A stretch of DNA of 64,000 bases, taken from assembly GCF_028858725.1 (NCBI RefSeq), contig NC_084760.1, positions 58,429,367 through 58,493,366 of the forward strand. The letters run 5' to 3'. A model generated the notes under the pieces. That model did not search any database. It was given only the letters and a program-made list of their open reading frames with translations, and was not told the origin of the DNA. The position numbers and the translations under genes were made by a program. Positions 51,901 through 64,000 of the stretch are shown in pieces. The stretch comes from Colius striatus (lineage: Eukaryota; Chordata; Aves; Coliiformes; Coliidae). Each line of letters starts with the position of its first letter. Within the stretch, counting starts at the first letter, position 1.

Positions 51901-54900
51901 TGGGCATGTTTCCCCATTGGAACATGATAATATCTCCTTAGGTTTCAATTGGAGGACTAAAAATAACCAAATCTAGTGTTAAGTCCTGGAAAAGGGACTT
52001 GGATATATTGAAACTAATAGATCACTCTTGATCATCCCAGAATTCCGAAGATGAAGTGGTACTATCAGTAAACAGTAATGCTTCAGTTCCTCTCAACCAG
52101 GACTCTGAAGTGACATCAGGTATGATATTCAGAAATGTCCCAGAAATTTAAAGCATGGATGTGAATTCAGTTGTAAGTCTCTCAAAATATTCTTGTTAGG
52201 ACACCCTTTGGAACAGATCCAGGACAACACTGTAAATGTAGATTGGATCACTGTGTTGCAGTGAGATGCCTGGTGAGCTAGGAGCCTGTCATGATAGAAA
52301 GTGAGGTGAAATGCATCAAAAAAATGAGGGAACTCCTACTGCTTGAAAGGACAGATGAGGCTAAAAGATGACTAATATCTGGTTAGCAGACTGGTTTTGC
52401 TCAGACCAGGATTACAACACATTTCTACACAAACCACTATAGCTCAAACGATATATTGAAAATTATAATTCCATGCTTAATATGCTAACTAGAATTAAGA
52501 AAAGAGCACTTAAAAGAGCTTTGGAACTACTAGGCTGGAACGAGAATAATCACTTATTAAGCATATTAATTTTTCTTCATGAGCAATGAATCTTGAAAAC
52601 CACTGTGGTTTGTCAAAATAATTAAATTCCATTTGCTTTTCAGATATAAATGCCTACACATCTTGCCAAAGTAATCCTTGTTTGCTACTCAGAAGCCTAA
52701 AGCATGTTTTTTCTTTTTCATTTATGAGGTAAGGCAAAAAAACCCACATTGTTTTACTCATACTGATTATAACATTCGTCATTGTTCACACCGATTTGAA
52801 AAGGAGAATTAGTTTTTGAGAATCAGGTTCACATGTAACACGGGGACAATACAAAGCCAATTTTCCTTTATATTTGACAATGCTAATTTCACTCTGATTT
52901 ACTCTCATCTGTTTTATCAACAATTCAGGTGACTGAATCCCATGATTATAAAATGAAAAAGGCCTGGTGATTTCAGATGACACATCAGTATCAATCTTAA
53001 TTTGCAATTCCATTATATCTGTGAGTAGACATCTACAAATATTTTTCTTAGACTTCTTACTTCCTTTATTGATAGTAACAGTGGCAGTTAATGGAAAAGG
53101 ATTTTTTCCCCATCTTTTGCAAAACCTGTGATTTCTGCTGTGACTCTTCAGTACAGACCATGAGCCCTTATTCAATACTGTAAAAGCCCTACAGACAAAG
53201 CCCCCCTAAAATCTCCATGTCAAACCATACTAAAGAAAACTCTGAAAGTAGTTAATTGTACTTATACATAGTTAGGTTACACTTACCCCACAGAAAAAGG
53301 CATTATCTTTCCTCTTGTCATGGCTCTGAATGCAGCCTTCCTAGGCTACTTGCACTCACAATGCAGGCATGTAACTCTGGGTTAGATGGTAGTGATGATG
53401 CTGTGTGAGCTGGGAGAAGCTCTCCTGGTTAGGTAGAAAAAAACAAAGTTGAGTGTCTCCACAGTAAATCTCTGACCCTACTCCATTTTTTTTTTTAAAG
53501 CATGAGTGAGAATAAACTTTTTCAACAGGAACACTTGCCTGCTTGAAGGATGTTTTTTCTTGCTTCTTCAAATCTAACCCAAGTCCTCAAATCCTAACAC
53601 AAATACATTTTGCTTGAAAAAAAGGCTCAGCTTGGTATTGGTCATTATAAGCACCCAGCATTGACAACCAAACCATAAATTTATAAGAATCCAATATTGT
53701 TTTAAACATGTGTTATTTTATTTACTTTTTTAATTATTTCAGATCAAGCACCAAGATCAAGCTTTCCTCTGCAATTAATATGTTTATAAATTAACATTTT
53801 GATTTAAAGTTAAACTGATATTTACAGGAAATCACTTCACTCCAGGAAATGGATCTTCAAAGGAAAAAAAAAATAAATCAGACTTCCAATAATATTTAGC
53901 TCTGAACAGCTCTTGTTGTTAAAGGTAGCACAGACTGAAGCAGGTGAGCACAGTACTGCTTATAGATAGCATTTGGCAAAAGCAGGCAATATATTGTACA
54001 ATAAATTACTATGGCAGTAAATACATATATTTAAAAATCCTTCAAATAGCTATTAAATATCTACTTTGACAAAATTCATGTGCTTTTTTTTTTTTTCCTT
54101 TTTCCCACCTCTTGCTTATCTTACTCTTATACACTCATAAGGTCCAGACAATCAAGCTCTCTGGACAGGAGAAGAGATATGCTGGTAGTTCCCATCTAAT
54201 TGACTAGGAAGCAGAACTGAATTGACAGTGTTGTTATGTTACATATATATGTATATCCTACAGAATAGGGCATCCTAAATATGATATCAACATGCTCTAC
54301 CACAGGAGTAAGGAATCAGTAATCTCTTTTTGGAGATTGGAGATAGAATTAAATTTAAGTTTTAACATATTCATCTGTTTGTTTATTTATTTCTTTTTAA
54401 TAACCTGAACTGAGATGCTGTAAATGATTTCATAAACAATAGACTAATCTTGACAAGTCCCTAGTGAGATTTTGTTTTAGTAGAAATAAATAAATATATG
54501 GGATAAGGAGACAGTTGCCTGTACAAATTTATCAGCTTCCTAAAGTTTGGAATTACAGGTAATCTTCAAACAACTTTAAGGTTTTTTTCCAATTCCACTG
54601 AGATAAACTGTACACCAATGGTATCATCAAAACTTTATTACATACTATTAATAGTATGGATAGTGTTTATGAGATATATCATTCATTTACATACATTAAT
54701 GAATGTGACTTTCATTAAAAAGTAGTATTTAGCATACAGCAAGTGAGTATATACGTATATATATCAGCAGAAAATTAAAGCCATATATAGGAAGTGTTAG
54801 AAGCATATTTATAATTACATATTTAATGGTTATTTTAGTGTTATCTTTATTAAAGCATGATGCATGGTTTTAATATTAATTTCATATGTATTTTAAGATT

Positions 54901-55169
54901 TTATTGAGTCTAATATTCCAGCAGCAAACAGTTTATGTCAAATATCTCATTATCCATTGATAAAACAAAGTCTCTAATAAATGCAGTAATTGGATAAGAT
55001 GCAAAATACAAGTTTGAGAACGAGTTATAATGGGAATCTTCCAAGGAAAAGTTTGGGTTTTTCTTTTATCTCTTTCAATTTATGATTGTCTTCTTATTTT
55101 CTTACAAGGTCACTCATGATTTATAAAGGAAAGAATCATATTCTTTGAGTAACAGCAGGCATGCCATAC
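48986..55169. other. Unassigned AT-rich sequence
   Basis: No convincing gene. The longest open frame (129 codons, minus, 52786-53175) is discussed as a finding; about one of that length is expected by chance at this base composition. No repeat recognised apart from the tandem duplication at 50.0 kb. Confidence 0.45.
50041..50145. repeat. Tandem duplication, 55-bp period
   Basis: Unit one (50041-50089) and unit two (50096-50145) share CAGAGAA-AAACATCTCACT and GCTGATTCTTAC..AAAATC, then CAGGCCACAA, with a few mismatches and one indel. A recent local duplication with no coding frame. Confidence 0.9.
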
Positions 55170-55620
55170 AAATGTCACAGAAATCACAGACAGAAATGTT
55201 GGCTGGATGAGCTGTTTGAAGGTCCATTGGTTCAGCCTTCTGCCTGATGCAGCCCTTTCACCAATTTTATACTAAGTCAGGCATAGCTCTGTCTGGCTTA
55301 TGTTGGTCCTTGAGTTTCTCCAATTCGCTTTTCACTGAAGCTCTACCAGCTGTGTGTCATACACTTCAACAAAAGTCTAGTGTCATCTGCAAATCTGTTT
55401 TGATGAATGAATCAAGCATTATGTGCACCAGTTACAACCCCTTGGTTATTTTGCAACTGGATGCCATTTGGATGTCAAGCCATTGATTATAACATTTTGA
55501 GCTGGTTAACATTTCCAGCCAATTCTCAATCTATCTAACGTCCCGCTCATTTCTTCAGGTTTGCAATAAGATGATGTCAAAAGTCTTACTAAAGGAAAGT
55601 ACATTACATCCAACAAATGC
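55170..55620 (-). mobile_element. Possible very old CR1 fragment (RT region)
   Basis: TGTCATCTGCAAATCTG, CCAGCCAATTCTCAATCTAT and GATGATGTCAAAAGTCTTACT resemble reverse-complement CR1 reverse-transcriptase sequence, in the same order as in intact copies. Divergence is high and the ends are unclear. Confidence 0.4.
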
Positions 55621-56019
55621 CAACAAATTCCAGCAAAGGGAAGTAAAAACTACCTGCATTTGCCCACTGCATATTATCCTATTTTATTTTGTGGTTCTGA
55701 TATGTGTCAAGCTATTCCTTACTACTTAGAAAGAACAAATAGTGCCTAAAATTAAAACAAATGCCTGAGCAAATGAACTCTCCACAAGTCAGCTGTACAT
55801 GGCAATGAAATCAAATCATTCTATCTCAATATCTTTGGGATAACAACCTGAAAAGACAACAAAAACTGTAGGTGATATAAAATATACAGAACTCTATTGT
55901 CTAGATTAAGCTGAAACACTTTTTTTTTTTTTTCATGAAGAAGCAGCTTTTGGAGCTATATCTAGAAGTCTACAACCTTGGACTAAAGATGAGGAAAAGA
56001 ATTAAGTCTCTAATCTCCT

Positions 56020-56530
56020 TTAAGATCATCAAATCTTAAGTCTCCATAAGATCATCAAGTCCAACCATTAACCTAACACTGCCAAGCTCATCACTAAACT
56101 GTATCTCTCAACATCTCATATACATAGTTTTTATATATCTCCAGGGATGAGGACTCCACCACCTCCCTGGGCAGCCTGTTTCAGTGTCTAACAACCCACT
56201 CAGTGAAAAAGTTCTTCCTAATATCCATTTAAATCTCTCCTGCTATAACATTTCCTCTTGTCCTGTCACTTGTTACTGGGGAGAAGAGACCAACCCTCAT
56301 CTTGCTACAACCTCCTTTCAGGTAGTTGTGGAGAGTGATCATGTCTCCCCTCAGCTTCCTCTTCTCCAGACTAAACAACTCCAGCTCTCTCAGCTGTTTC
56401 TCATAAGACTTGTTCTCCAGACCCTTCACCAGCTTCATTGCCTGTCTCTGGACTCACTACAGCACCTCAATCTCTTTCTTATAATGAGGAGATCAAAACT
56501 GAACATAGCACTTGAAGTTAACTCAAGGTA
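56020..56530 (-). mobile_element. CR1 LINE 3' fragment
   Basis: AAGATCATCAAGTCCAACCA, CTCCAGGGATGAGGACTCCA, CCACCTCCCTGGGCAGCCTG, GTAGTTGTGGAGAGTGATCA and CTCCAGACCCTTCACCAGCT. The minus strand reads [20 protein letters not shown] and [19 protein letters not shown]. The octamer end is missing. Confidence 0.92.
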
Positions 56531-58504
56531 TCCAGTTAAGGATTCTGGCTGCAAAAAGACATCAGTGCTTGTGGTGTTATGGTGTCACACAGACAAAAAG
56601 GCCTTTTTGGTGCTTTCTCATCCTTAGGTCAGTTTGAGTTTCTGGCCTAGCCTAGCTCGGGTCTCCCGCCACCTGGAAATTACTTTCCACGTGCCTGTTT
56701 ATAATCTTACAAAATCTTATATAATCTTATAAAATAGAAATTTACTGATGGCACAAAGTTGTGATTTCTCTTTGAGGATGCACATACACGTTAGAAATAT
56801 CCCTTAATTTTATATTTTAAGCTTGCTAAAGAGAGAGTATCCTATCAGTACAGAAATGGACACTTTGACAGATGCTTTTGTATATGTACACAAAGGCATT
56901 TACTAAATAGTACATGATATGCTATTATCTTGAAGAGGATATTGCATTCAAAATTATTCCTTTTGTATATTTCTGGTTTCTATATTTTCACATCTTTTTA
57001 CTCTAGAAGTAGGAAATAAAACTCAAGTGTGAAAAAAAGAGAATTTACTCTTCAACTACTTCTAAAATCCCAGTTTGAAAGCTATGGATGAGACCTGGAA
57101 GCTTCTTTATGGAGTGGATAATTATGCTACAGCTTAAATGAAGCATTTTACTTTTGGCCACATACTGGACTGTGCTACCTTTTGAATAGTATGCATGGTT
57201 ATCCTCCTTAGGGCCTGCTATGATACTTCCTAGTTAATGAAATCTGATTTTGTAAAGTGTATCAATATTCATAACATTTTTCTTTCATAAATGAAGCCAT
57301 TGAGAATCTCAGGGATGAAAAATAAACTTTGTTTAGAAGCGTATCAGGAAGTGAAGGAAACAATAAAACTTAAGTAGAGGAGGGAAAAATTTTGTTTTTA
57401 GCAGCTATGCTTCTTCAAATCTATAGGATATCATCAGGAACTCCTCACATTTTAACTGACAATGACTTAATGTCTCCAATGTAATAAATACATCTGTTTT
57501 ACTCTCTTTGAGAAACAATGGTTTCCACACATTTTGATTTTTTTTCTCTAATTGTGATGGTCTTATTTTTTTCTGGTAAACAGCTCCAAAAGCAAAACAA
57601 AGAGTTATCAAACAATTTCTTGAAGACAAAATCTTTCCATGATAAAAGTGGGAAATTTAATGCTGTATTTTTTTAGGATATGAATTGATAATGAATAATA
57701 ATGATTGATAATGACCAGTGAACTGATCCTTGCTCTCAGACTACTGCATCAATCTGCTTCCCGCAGGGTGTGACATCATTGCAATGAGGAATATCATCTA
57801 AGCAACCTTATAATGCTAAGATGTTTATAGCTGAAATTTGTAGAATGAAACAGATGGGTCAGTATCTGGAAACTTTATTTCCCAGATATCGTCCATCTGT
57901 TTTTCTCTTTGCATGTTTTACAGTAATACCCATTTTTAGGAAGGTAAGTCAGTATAATTCTACAGAATCAGTTTTATCTTCTGGGGTGTTTTTTGTTTGG
58001 GGTTTTTTTACAATTCAGTAATGGCTGGCAGGGAAACATAAAATCCGCACTGATGATTCAGCCAAACAATCCTCACTCCCATTCCATAAGACGCAAAGTT
58101 GTACTTCAGGGCAAAATTAGTAGATGCTAACTCTTCTTATTAATTGGTTCTAACAATTTTGGCAGTTTCTCACGTGCAACACACCTCCTAAACAAATACT
58201 GGAGACTATTTTTAAATGTCTTCTAAAACTGAAAGGATGATGTGTCATTTCAGAGTAAGTTCTAGTTTTTTTTTTTGTAATAAGTAGCTATTAAAATCAA
58301 TAAGTCTTTTGGCAGCTATCTGATTCTCTGAAAAGAGAGCCACAAAATGCCTTGCAACAGGTATATTATTTATGGAGAGTATATAAAGGCTTTGGTTGTA
58401 AAAATTAATTATAGGCTGAGAAACTATATTTACTTTCTGCTTCATATTCTTAACTAACAATGTCGATGCCATTGCTCTCCAAATTGTTTCTTTCTCACAA
58501 GACC
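56531..58504. other. Unassigned AT-rich sequence
   Basis: Includes a short imperfect ATCTTATA repeat at about 56702-56737. No gene or recognised repeat family. Confidence 0.45.
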
Positions 58505-58509
58505 AAAAT

Positions 58510-58677
58510 GCATTGGAACAGGCTGCCCAGGGAGGTGGTGGAGTCACTATCCCTAGAGATATTGAAAAGACACATAGATGAGCTGCTGCAGGACATGATG
58601 GGCTTGGTAGTGTTAGATTAGTGGTTGGACTCGATGATCTTAAAGGTCTTTTCCAACCATAATGATTCTATGATCCT
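58510..58677 (+). mobile_element. CR1 LINE 3' end
   Basis: GGAACAGGCTGCCCAGGGAG, TGGTGGAGTCACTATCCCTA, GTTGGACTCGATGATCTTAA, TCTTTTCCAACCATAATG, then ATTCTATGATCCT. A short plus-strand copy ending just before the LTR. Confidence 0.92.
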
Positions 58678-58773
58678 AAAATGAAAACAAAAGCCACTTA
58701 AAAGAGTATCATGATCAGAAAGAACAATGTCTAAAAAAAAAGTTATTAGAAGTCAGGACAAGAAATGAGTGAA

Positions 58774-59896
58774 TGTGGTGGTTTAATCCTGGCTGGGTGC
58801 CAGGTGCCCACCAAGTTATTCTATCACTCCCCCTCCTAAACTGGACAAGGGAGAGGGAAATATAAGACAAGGAAATATAAGATAAAAAGGTAAGGACAGG
58901 GAGATCACTTGGCAATTAGTGACTCAGCAATTACCAAAACAGACTCAATTTGGGGAGAAATAATGAACAACTAGAACAGAGAAGGGAAATGAGAAATAAA
59001 ATCTGAATCTTAAACCACATCCCCCTACTCATTCCTTCTTTCTGGGTCTCCATCTTCTCACCCCTAGTAGCTCAGGGGGACAAGGAATGTGGATTATGAT
59101 CAGTTCATCGTAGATGGACTTTGCTGCTGCTTCGACTGAGCGGGAGGGCTCCTCACATTTCCCACTGCTACAGTGGGGGGTCTCTCCCACAGGAAATAGT
59201 CCTTCACTGACTTCTTCAACATTGGTCCTTCCCATGGGTTCCAGATATTCATGAATTTCTCTAGTGTGGGTCTCATCCACAAGGTGCAGCTTTTCACAAA
59301 CTGCCCTAATGTCGGTATCATCCATGGGGGAAACAATCCCGCAGGAACAGCTTGCTCCAGCTTGTGGGGGGACAACTCCTGTCTGCAAACCTCATCTTTC
59401 CATAGGTTCCTAGTTTCTGCCAGGAATCTGCTGCAGTGCAGGCTTTCTACGGGCTCATAGCCTCCTTCAGGCAGCCGCTCACTCCATGGGGTCCTCCACT
59501 GGCTGCAGGCGCATTTCTGCTCCACTGTGGCCTCCATGGCTGCAAGGGGATAGCTGCTTCACCGTGGGCTGCAGCACAGTTCACAGGGGGATCTTTCTTC
59601 CAGTGCATGGGCACTTCCTCCATCTACTTCTCCACTGATGTGTTGTTCTCACATTCTCACTCCCTTCTGCTGCTGCTGCAGTTTTACTTCTGCACAGTAA
59701 CTCCTTCCCTTTCTCAAATATGTTAATCACAGAGGCATTACCTCTGTTACTAAATGGCTTGGCCTTGGCCAGCAGTGGGTTCATCTTAGAGCTGACTGGC
59801 ACATGCTCTGTCAGATATAGGGCCAGCATCTAGCAGCTCTTTTTTAAAGAAGCCACCTCTCCCACTGACAAAACCTGGCCACACAAAACCACTACA
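58774..59896. mobile_element. Avian endogenous-retrovirus-type LTR, full-length solo copy
   Basis: Starts TGTGGTGGTTTAATCCTGGC and ends AAAACCACTACA. The termini form an imperfect inverted repeat (TGTGGTGGT / ACCACTACA), as LTRs do. The interior has the GC-rich GGGCTGCAG- and CTCCATGG-type block seen in long bird LTRs (CACTGGCTGCAGG, GTGGCCTCCATGGCTGCAAG) and the stretch TTGGCCTTGGCCAGCAGTGG. No gag, pol or env sequence borders it, which suggests a solo LTR. The open frames inside it (minus, 59029-59537) are not genes. No clear target-site duplication was found. Family assignment is from memory of bird genomes. Confidence 0.78.
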
Positions 59897-60043
59897 GTGG
59901 TGTTCACAAATGGTACATGTAATCTAACATCAGGAAAGTCCATGATTCCTATCTGTTCCCTATGCATAAGTACCAATAGCAAGGTATTTATAGATCAGCA
60001 TTTACCTTTTTAAGAGTTAATAAAAACTAATAGCTGTAGATTA

Positions 60044-60202
60044 CAGGCTGCCCAGATGGGTTGTCAAGTCTTCTCTGGAGACATTCAAAACTCACCCAGA
60101 GGAGCTTCTGTGTGACCTACTCTGGTCCCGCTCTGACAGGGGGATTGGACGAGATGATCTTTCGAGGTCCCTTCCAACCTTTAAGATTCTATGATTCTGT
60201 GA
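60044..60202 (+). mobile_element. CR1 LINE 3' end
   Basis: ACAGGCTGCCCAGATGGGTT, GTCTTCTCTGGAGACATTCA, GGATTGGACGAGATGATCTT, CCCTTCCAACCTTTAAG, ending ATTCTATGATTCTGTGA. The subfamily differs from the 58.5-kb tail. Confidence 0.92.
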
Positions 60203-60356
60203 TGGGCTGAATGCATGAGATTCACAGTCTGACTAACTACAAGGGTTATGAGTAAGGCAAAATGGAGAATTTAAAAGAGAATAAGCTCCATTCTGAAATG
60301 AGCTTCATCCTGATGTCTTTTGCAGATCATTGTACCATAACAACACTGCTCTTCAT

Positions 60357-61995
60357 AAAATCATAGAATCATAGAATGGTATGGGTTGGAAGGGACCTTT
60401 AGAGATCATACAGTCCAATCCTCCTGCAGAAGCAGGGTCACCTAGATCAGGTCACACAGGAATGTGTCCAGGCGGGTCTTGAAGACCTCCAAGGAAAGAG
60501 ACTCCACAACCTCCCTGAACAGCCTGTGCCAGGGCTCCCTCACCCTCACAGTAAAACAGTTTTTTCTTATGTTTAAATGGAACTTTTTGTGTTCCAGCTT
60601 CATCCCATTACCCCTTGTCCCGTTTCTAGATAAAACAGAAAAAAGCGATGTCCCAACCGCTTGACATTCACCATTTATGTACTTACAAATATTAATGAGA
60701 TTCCCCCTTAGTCTCCTCTTCTCTAGACTAAACAGCCCCAGTTCCCACAGCCTTTCCTCATATGAAAGATGTTCCGTTCCCCTGATCATCTTGGTGGCCC
60801 TGCTCTGGACTCTCTCCAGAAGTTCTCTGTCCCTCTTGAGCTGAGGAGCCCAGAATTTGACACAGGACTCCAGATGAGGCCTCACCAGGGCAGAGTAGAG
60901 GGCTCAGCCTGCTGGCTACACTCTTCTTGATGCATCCCAGGATGTCATTGGCCTTATTGGCCACGAGGGCACATTGCTGGCTCATGCTTAGTTTTTTATC
61001 AATCAGGACTCCCAGGTCTCTCTCTGCAGAGCTGCTCTCCAGCAGTTCAACTCCCAGTCTGTACTGGTGCGTGGGGTTGTTCCTTCCCAGATGCAGGACT
61101 CTGCACTTGTCCTTGTTGAACCTCATGAGGTTCCTCTCTGCCCAACTCTCAAGCTGGTCGAGATCCTGCTGAATGGCAGCACAACCTTCTGGGGAATGAG
61201 CCAGTCCTCCCAGTTTGGTGTCATCAGTGAACCTGCTGAGGGTACTCTCTGTCCCCTTATCCAGGTCATTGATGAAGATTTTGAATAGGACTGGCCCCAA
61301 AACCAATCCCTGTGGAAGTCCACTGGCCACAGGCCTTCAACTCTGTTCTGTGCCAACTCGATTCATCACCACCCTCTGGGCTCTGTCCTTCAGCCAGCTC
61401 TTGATCCACCTCACTGTCCACTCATCCAAGCTACACTGCCTGAGCTTTCTGATGAGAATTTTGAGACAGTGTCAAAAGCCTTGCTGAAGTCAAAGTAGAT
61501 GACATCTGCTGCTCTCCTCTCATCTAGCCAGCCAGTTATGCACTCATAGAAGGATATCAGGTTGGCCAAACAGGTTTTCCCCTGGTGAAGCCATGTTGAC
61601 TTCCCCAATAACCATCTTATCCTTCATATGTTTAGTGATGACATTCAGGATGAGCTGTTCCACCACCTTTCCAGGGATGGAGGTGAGGCTGACCAGCCTG
61701 TAGTTTCCTGGGTCATCCTTCCTGCCCTTTTTGAAGACTGGAGTGACATTGGCCTTTCTCCAGTCCTCAGATACCTTGCCTGTCCTCCATGATTGTTAAA
61801 AAATGATGGAAAGCGGCTTAGCAACTACATCAGCCAGCTCTCTCAGCACTCTCGGATGCATCCCATCAGGACCCATTGACTTGTCTTTCTTTCTGTCTTT
61901 ATCTTTTCTTTTGCCAAACCCTTCTCTAACTGCTTTGGATGAACACAATCCTGGCACAAGGACATCTATTGTTCCTCCTGACATGGGTCCAAATC
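60357..61995 (-). mobile_element. CR1 LINE, 1.6 kb with reverse transcriptase remnant
   Basis: Longest CR1 in the window. The low end has octamers (AATCATAGAATCATAGAATG). On the minus strand it reads, in ORF2 order, [82 protein letters not shown] and [20 protein letters not shown]. These span several frames, so frameshifts are present. The catalytic FADD-type box reads FTDD, a change at a normally conserved position. The 5' end is truncated at about 61995. Inactive. Confidence 0.95.
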
Positions 61996-64000
61996 ACAGA
62001 CAATAACTCACTTTGACCCTAAAATAGGTTAATTCTTTGATTGTTGTGATTCATACATTCCAACTTGCCTCTCTGTCCTTTAAATCTCTTTTTTAATGTT
62101 TATTTGCTTTATTCTTTGATTACAGTCCTATTAAGAACATAGGACAGAGTGGTCATGAAATTCATTCCTCCTGCCTTTTCCAGGCAAGTTTGTCATGGAG
62201 CTACTTTAATAAATCTTCCAAGCTCTACTTTAAAATCAATTAAATTTTCTGCCTCCGCTTTCCTAACAGAAGGCTGTTTCTACACCTAGTGATTAGAAAC
62301 CATCTTCCAGTTTTCCAGCCCATACTGATTTGTATCTTGCTTGTGCTCATTTGCTTTCACGACAATTCCATCCATTAACATCCCTGATATGCTTAGAACT
62401 GTCTCACATTTTATTTTCCTAGGTTAAACAAATCAAACCCTTGTAATCAATGTGTCTCACATAAGCTTTCCATTCCCCAGAGGCCTCTGCTCTTCACTGG
62501 AAATATTCTATCTGATTCTAGGCCTTATGTATCCTAGGAATTACTTGCTTATTTCACAGCTGCATCACTCTGGTGACTCAAACATGCCTTGTGACTCATT
62601 GACTTCCACACAAGAGTTTCACGTTTTACTCTCTATTGTTGATTCTCTTAAGAAACTGTTACTGTTAGTTCTTATGTGCATGACCTTGTATCTTGTGGTA
62701 TTTAGTATCTTCTAATTTTCTATAGTTCAGTCATTGAGAATAAAAATTGTATCAATTCACAATTTATAGATGTATACATGAATGTATACATTTATAACTT
62801 GGTCTTCCCGAATCATATTTTATCAGAAAAACTAATTTTAAAAAGTCCCTTTCATTTTTATGCAAAGGTCATGAAAATATTAAGTGATATTGGTTCTCAG
62901 ATGAGTCTTCACCCAATTCCACTCACATCCTTCTTTCTGCCCAGCAGTTCTCACCTCAGTACACACAGTCATTACTGCCTCTTCAGCCAGTGCTACACCT
63001 AAAAAGCTAGATCTATCTCCATTTCATCCAGCTTGTCATGGGCCTGAGTGCACCTATGGGCTCTGCAACCTCTTCTCCTCACTCCTATGGGTTTTGTTGC
63101 CTGTGCTCAAGGCCACCTCTGATTTGGCACAGCTATGTAACCTTGTGTCAGGCACTGGTGACACGTTTGATGTGTGAGGAAGATCTTGGAGAAACCTTGT
63201 TGGTGACTCCTTATTAAACTCAAGCCTTTGTCCTCAGTCTTTCCCTGCACTACACTGCAGCTACGCCTGTTCCTTGCTTCGCCCCTCACTGATCCTAACC
63301 TTGATTTGCAGACTTCCTGGTGTAACCTCAGATCTATCTCCTCTCTATGAACCTGTCTGAACTCTGAGTTGATCCTGGTTATCATCCCTAGACCTGTTCT
63401 TCCTGTATTTGAGTACTGAAGGATCAAGCCCTGTTAGTGAGGCTGCTGCCCTGCCTACTTCAGTGTTGTCTTCTTCCTACTTGTCTTCCCTTCCAGAGCA
63501 ATCCCTTCTTGCTAATTCTGGACATAGCTTGGTGTTTTATAATACAAAATTATTTCCTCTCATTCAGATGTGAAAAATATTGTTGATGTAACAAATCAGT
63601 AGGTTATCCTGACATATCTTGCCTCTCTGTGTCCCCAAACTATGACAGTTTAGAGGTCTAGTATATAGTTACAGAGATGTCAAAGTTTGCTCTGATTAGT
63701 GATTAGATACCTGGGTATGACAACAGCCAGTTGAGCTGAAACTAGGCTGAGCTCTTACAATGCCATCTCGCATGAAAGACCATCCAGGCTTAACAGCAGG
63801 AAAAACCAATTTGAAGAAAAGGTCAGGTAAATAACCTATGTTGAGTTTAATATTGGTGTAATATTAATATCTGGGGAAGCAATGACCCCTACATCCAGTC
63901 TGCTGTTGATCATAGTAATTCTCAAGTCATGGAGATATCTTGCGGGTATCTAAAATGAGGATAACATACTGAAACAGACACTGAAAAAGTTGTAGCTTTT
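61996..64000. other. Right flank, unassigned
   Basis: AT-rich to about 62.9 kb, then a C/T-rich, somewhat GC-richer patch at 62.94-63.53 kb that may be a decayed repeat of a family I cannot name. No convincing gene. Confidence 0.45.

Noticed and set aside
59029..59537. Two overlapping minus-strand open frames of 119 and 145 codons
   Set aside because: They fall wholly inside the LTR and come from its GC-rich block. No resemblance to a known protein.
60442..61330. Open frames resembling host genes by length
   Set aside because: They read CR1 ORF2 reverse transcriptase and its C-terminus, so are counted as the mobile element. The same applies to 6880-7260 and 24347-24634.
1..64000. CRISPR array, operons, tRNA or rRNA genes, bacterial-type systems
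   Set aside because: No regularly spaced repeats, cloverleaf-like segments or prokaryotic gene organisation. The sequence is vertebrate in character.

Overview
This window looks like nuclear DNA of a bird. It is AT-rich and gene-poor. It carries many 5'-truncated CR1 LINE copies whose 3' ends terminate in ATTCTATG-type octamers, and two copies of a long LTR family (TGTG..TGGTTTAA start, CTACA end) of the kind found in avian endogenous retroviruses. No bacterial features, CRISPR array, rRNA or tRNA were seen.

The only gene I can support strongly is on the minus strand: a two-exon SLC32-family (vesicular inhibitory amino acid transporter, VGAT/VIAAT-like) gene. Exon 1 (36140 down to 35832) encodes 103 residues of hydrophilic N-terminal tail ending at the family's WEAGWNVTNAIQ motif. 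A 22,704-bp phase-0 intron follows (donor GTAACT at 35831, acceptor CAG ending at 13128). Exon 2 (13127 down to 11976) encodes the remaining 383 residues, with all the transmembrane segments. The product is 486 aa. Its core is clearly VGAT-like but more diverged than I would expect for the highly conserved SLC32A1 orthologue, so I infer a second SLC32 paralogue. The long open frame over exon 2 runs 38 codons past the acceptor into intron sequence, so an ORF-only annotation would give a wrong N-terminus and miss exon 1.

Layout: 1-2450 is mostly unassigned, with a weak candidate last coding exon of an unknown plus-strand gene at 1869-1963. 2455-9155 holds three CR1 fragments. 11976-36140 is the SLC32A1-like gene; its intron contains CR1 pieces (17.1, 21.0, 24.3, 30.0 and 32.2 kb) and a deleted LTR copy (28.3 kb). 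36-45 kb is AT-rich and unassigned, with two small inverted repeats at 37.8 and 39.3 kb. 45-57 kb has older CR1 remnants and a short tandem duplication. 58.5-62.0 kb is a nest of retroelements: a CR1 tail, a full-length LTR of about 1.1 kb, another CR1 tail, and a 1.6-kb CR1 with recognisable but disabled reverse transcriptase. 62-64 kb is unassigned.

All assignments come from reading the sequence and from family knowledge. No database search or alignment was run.
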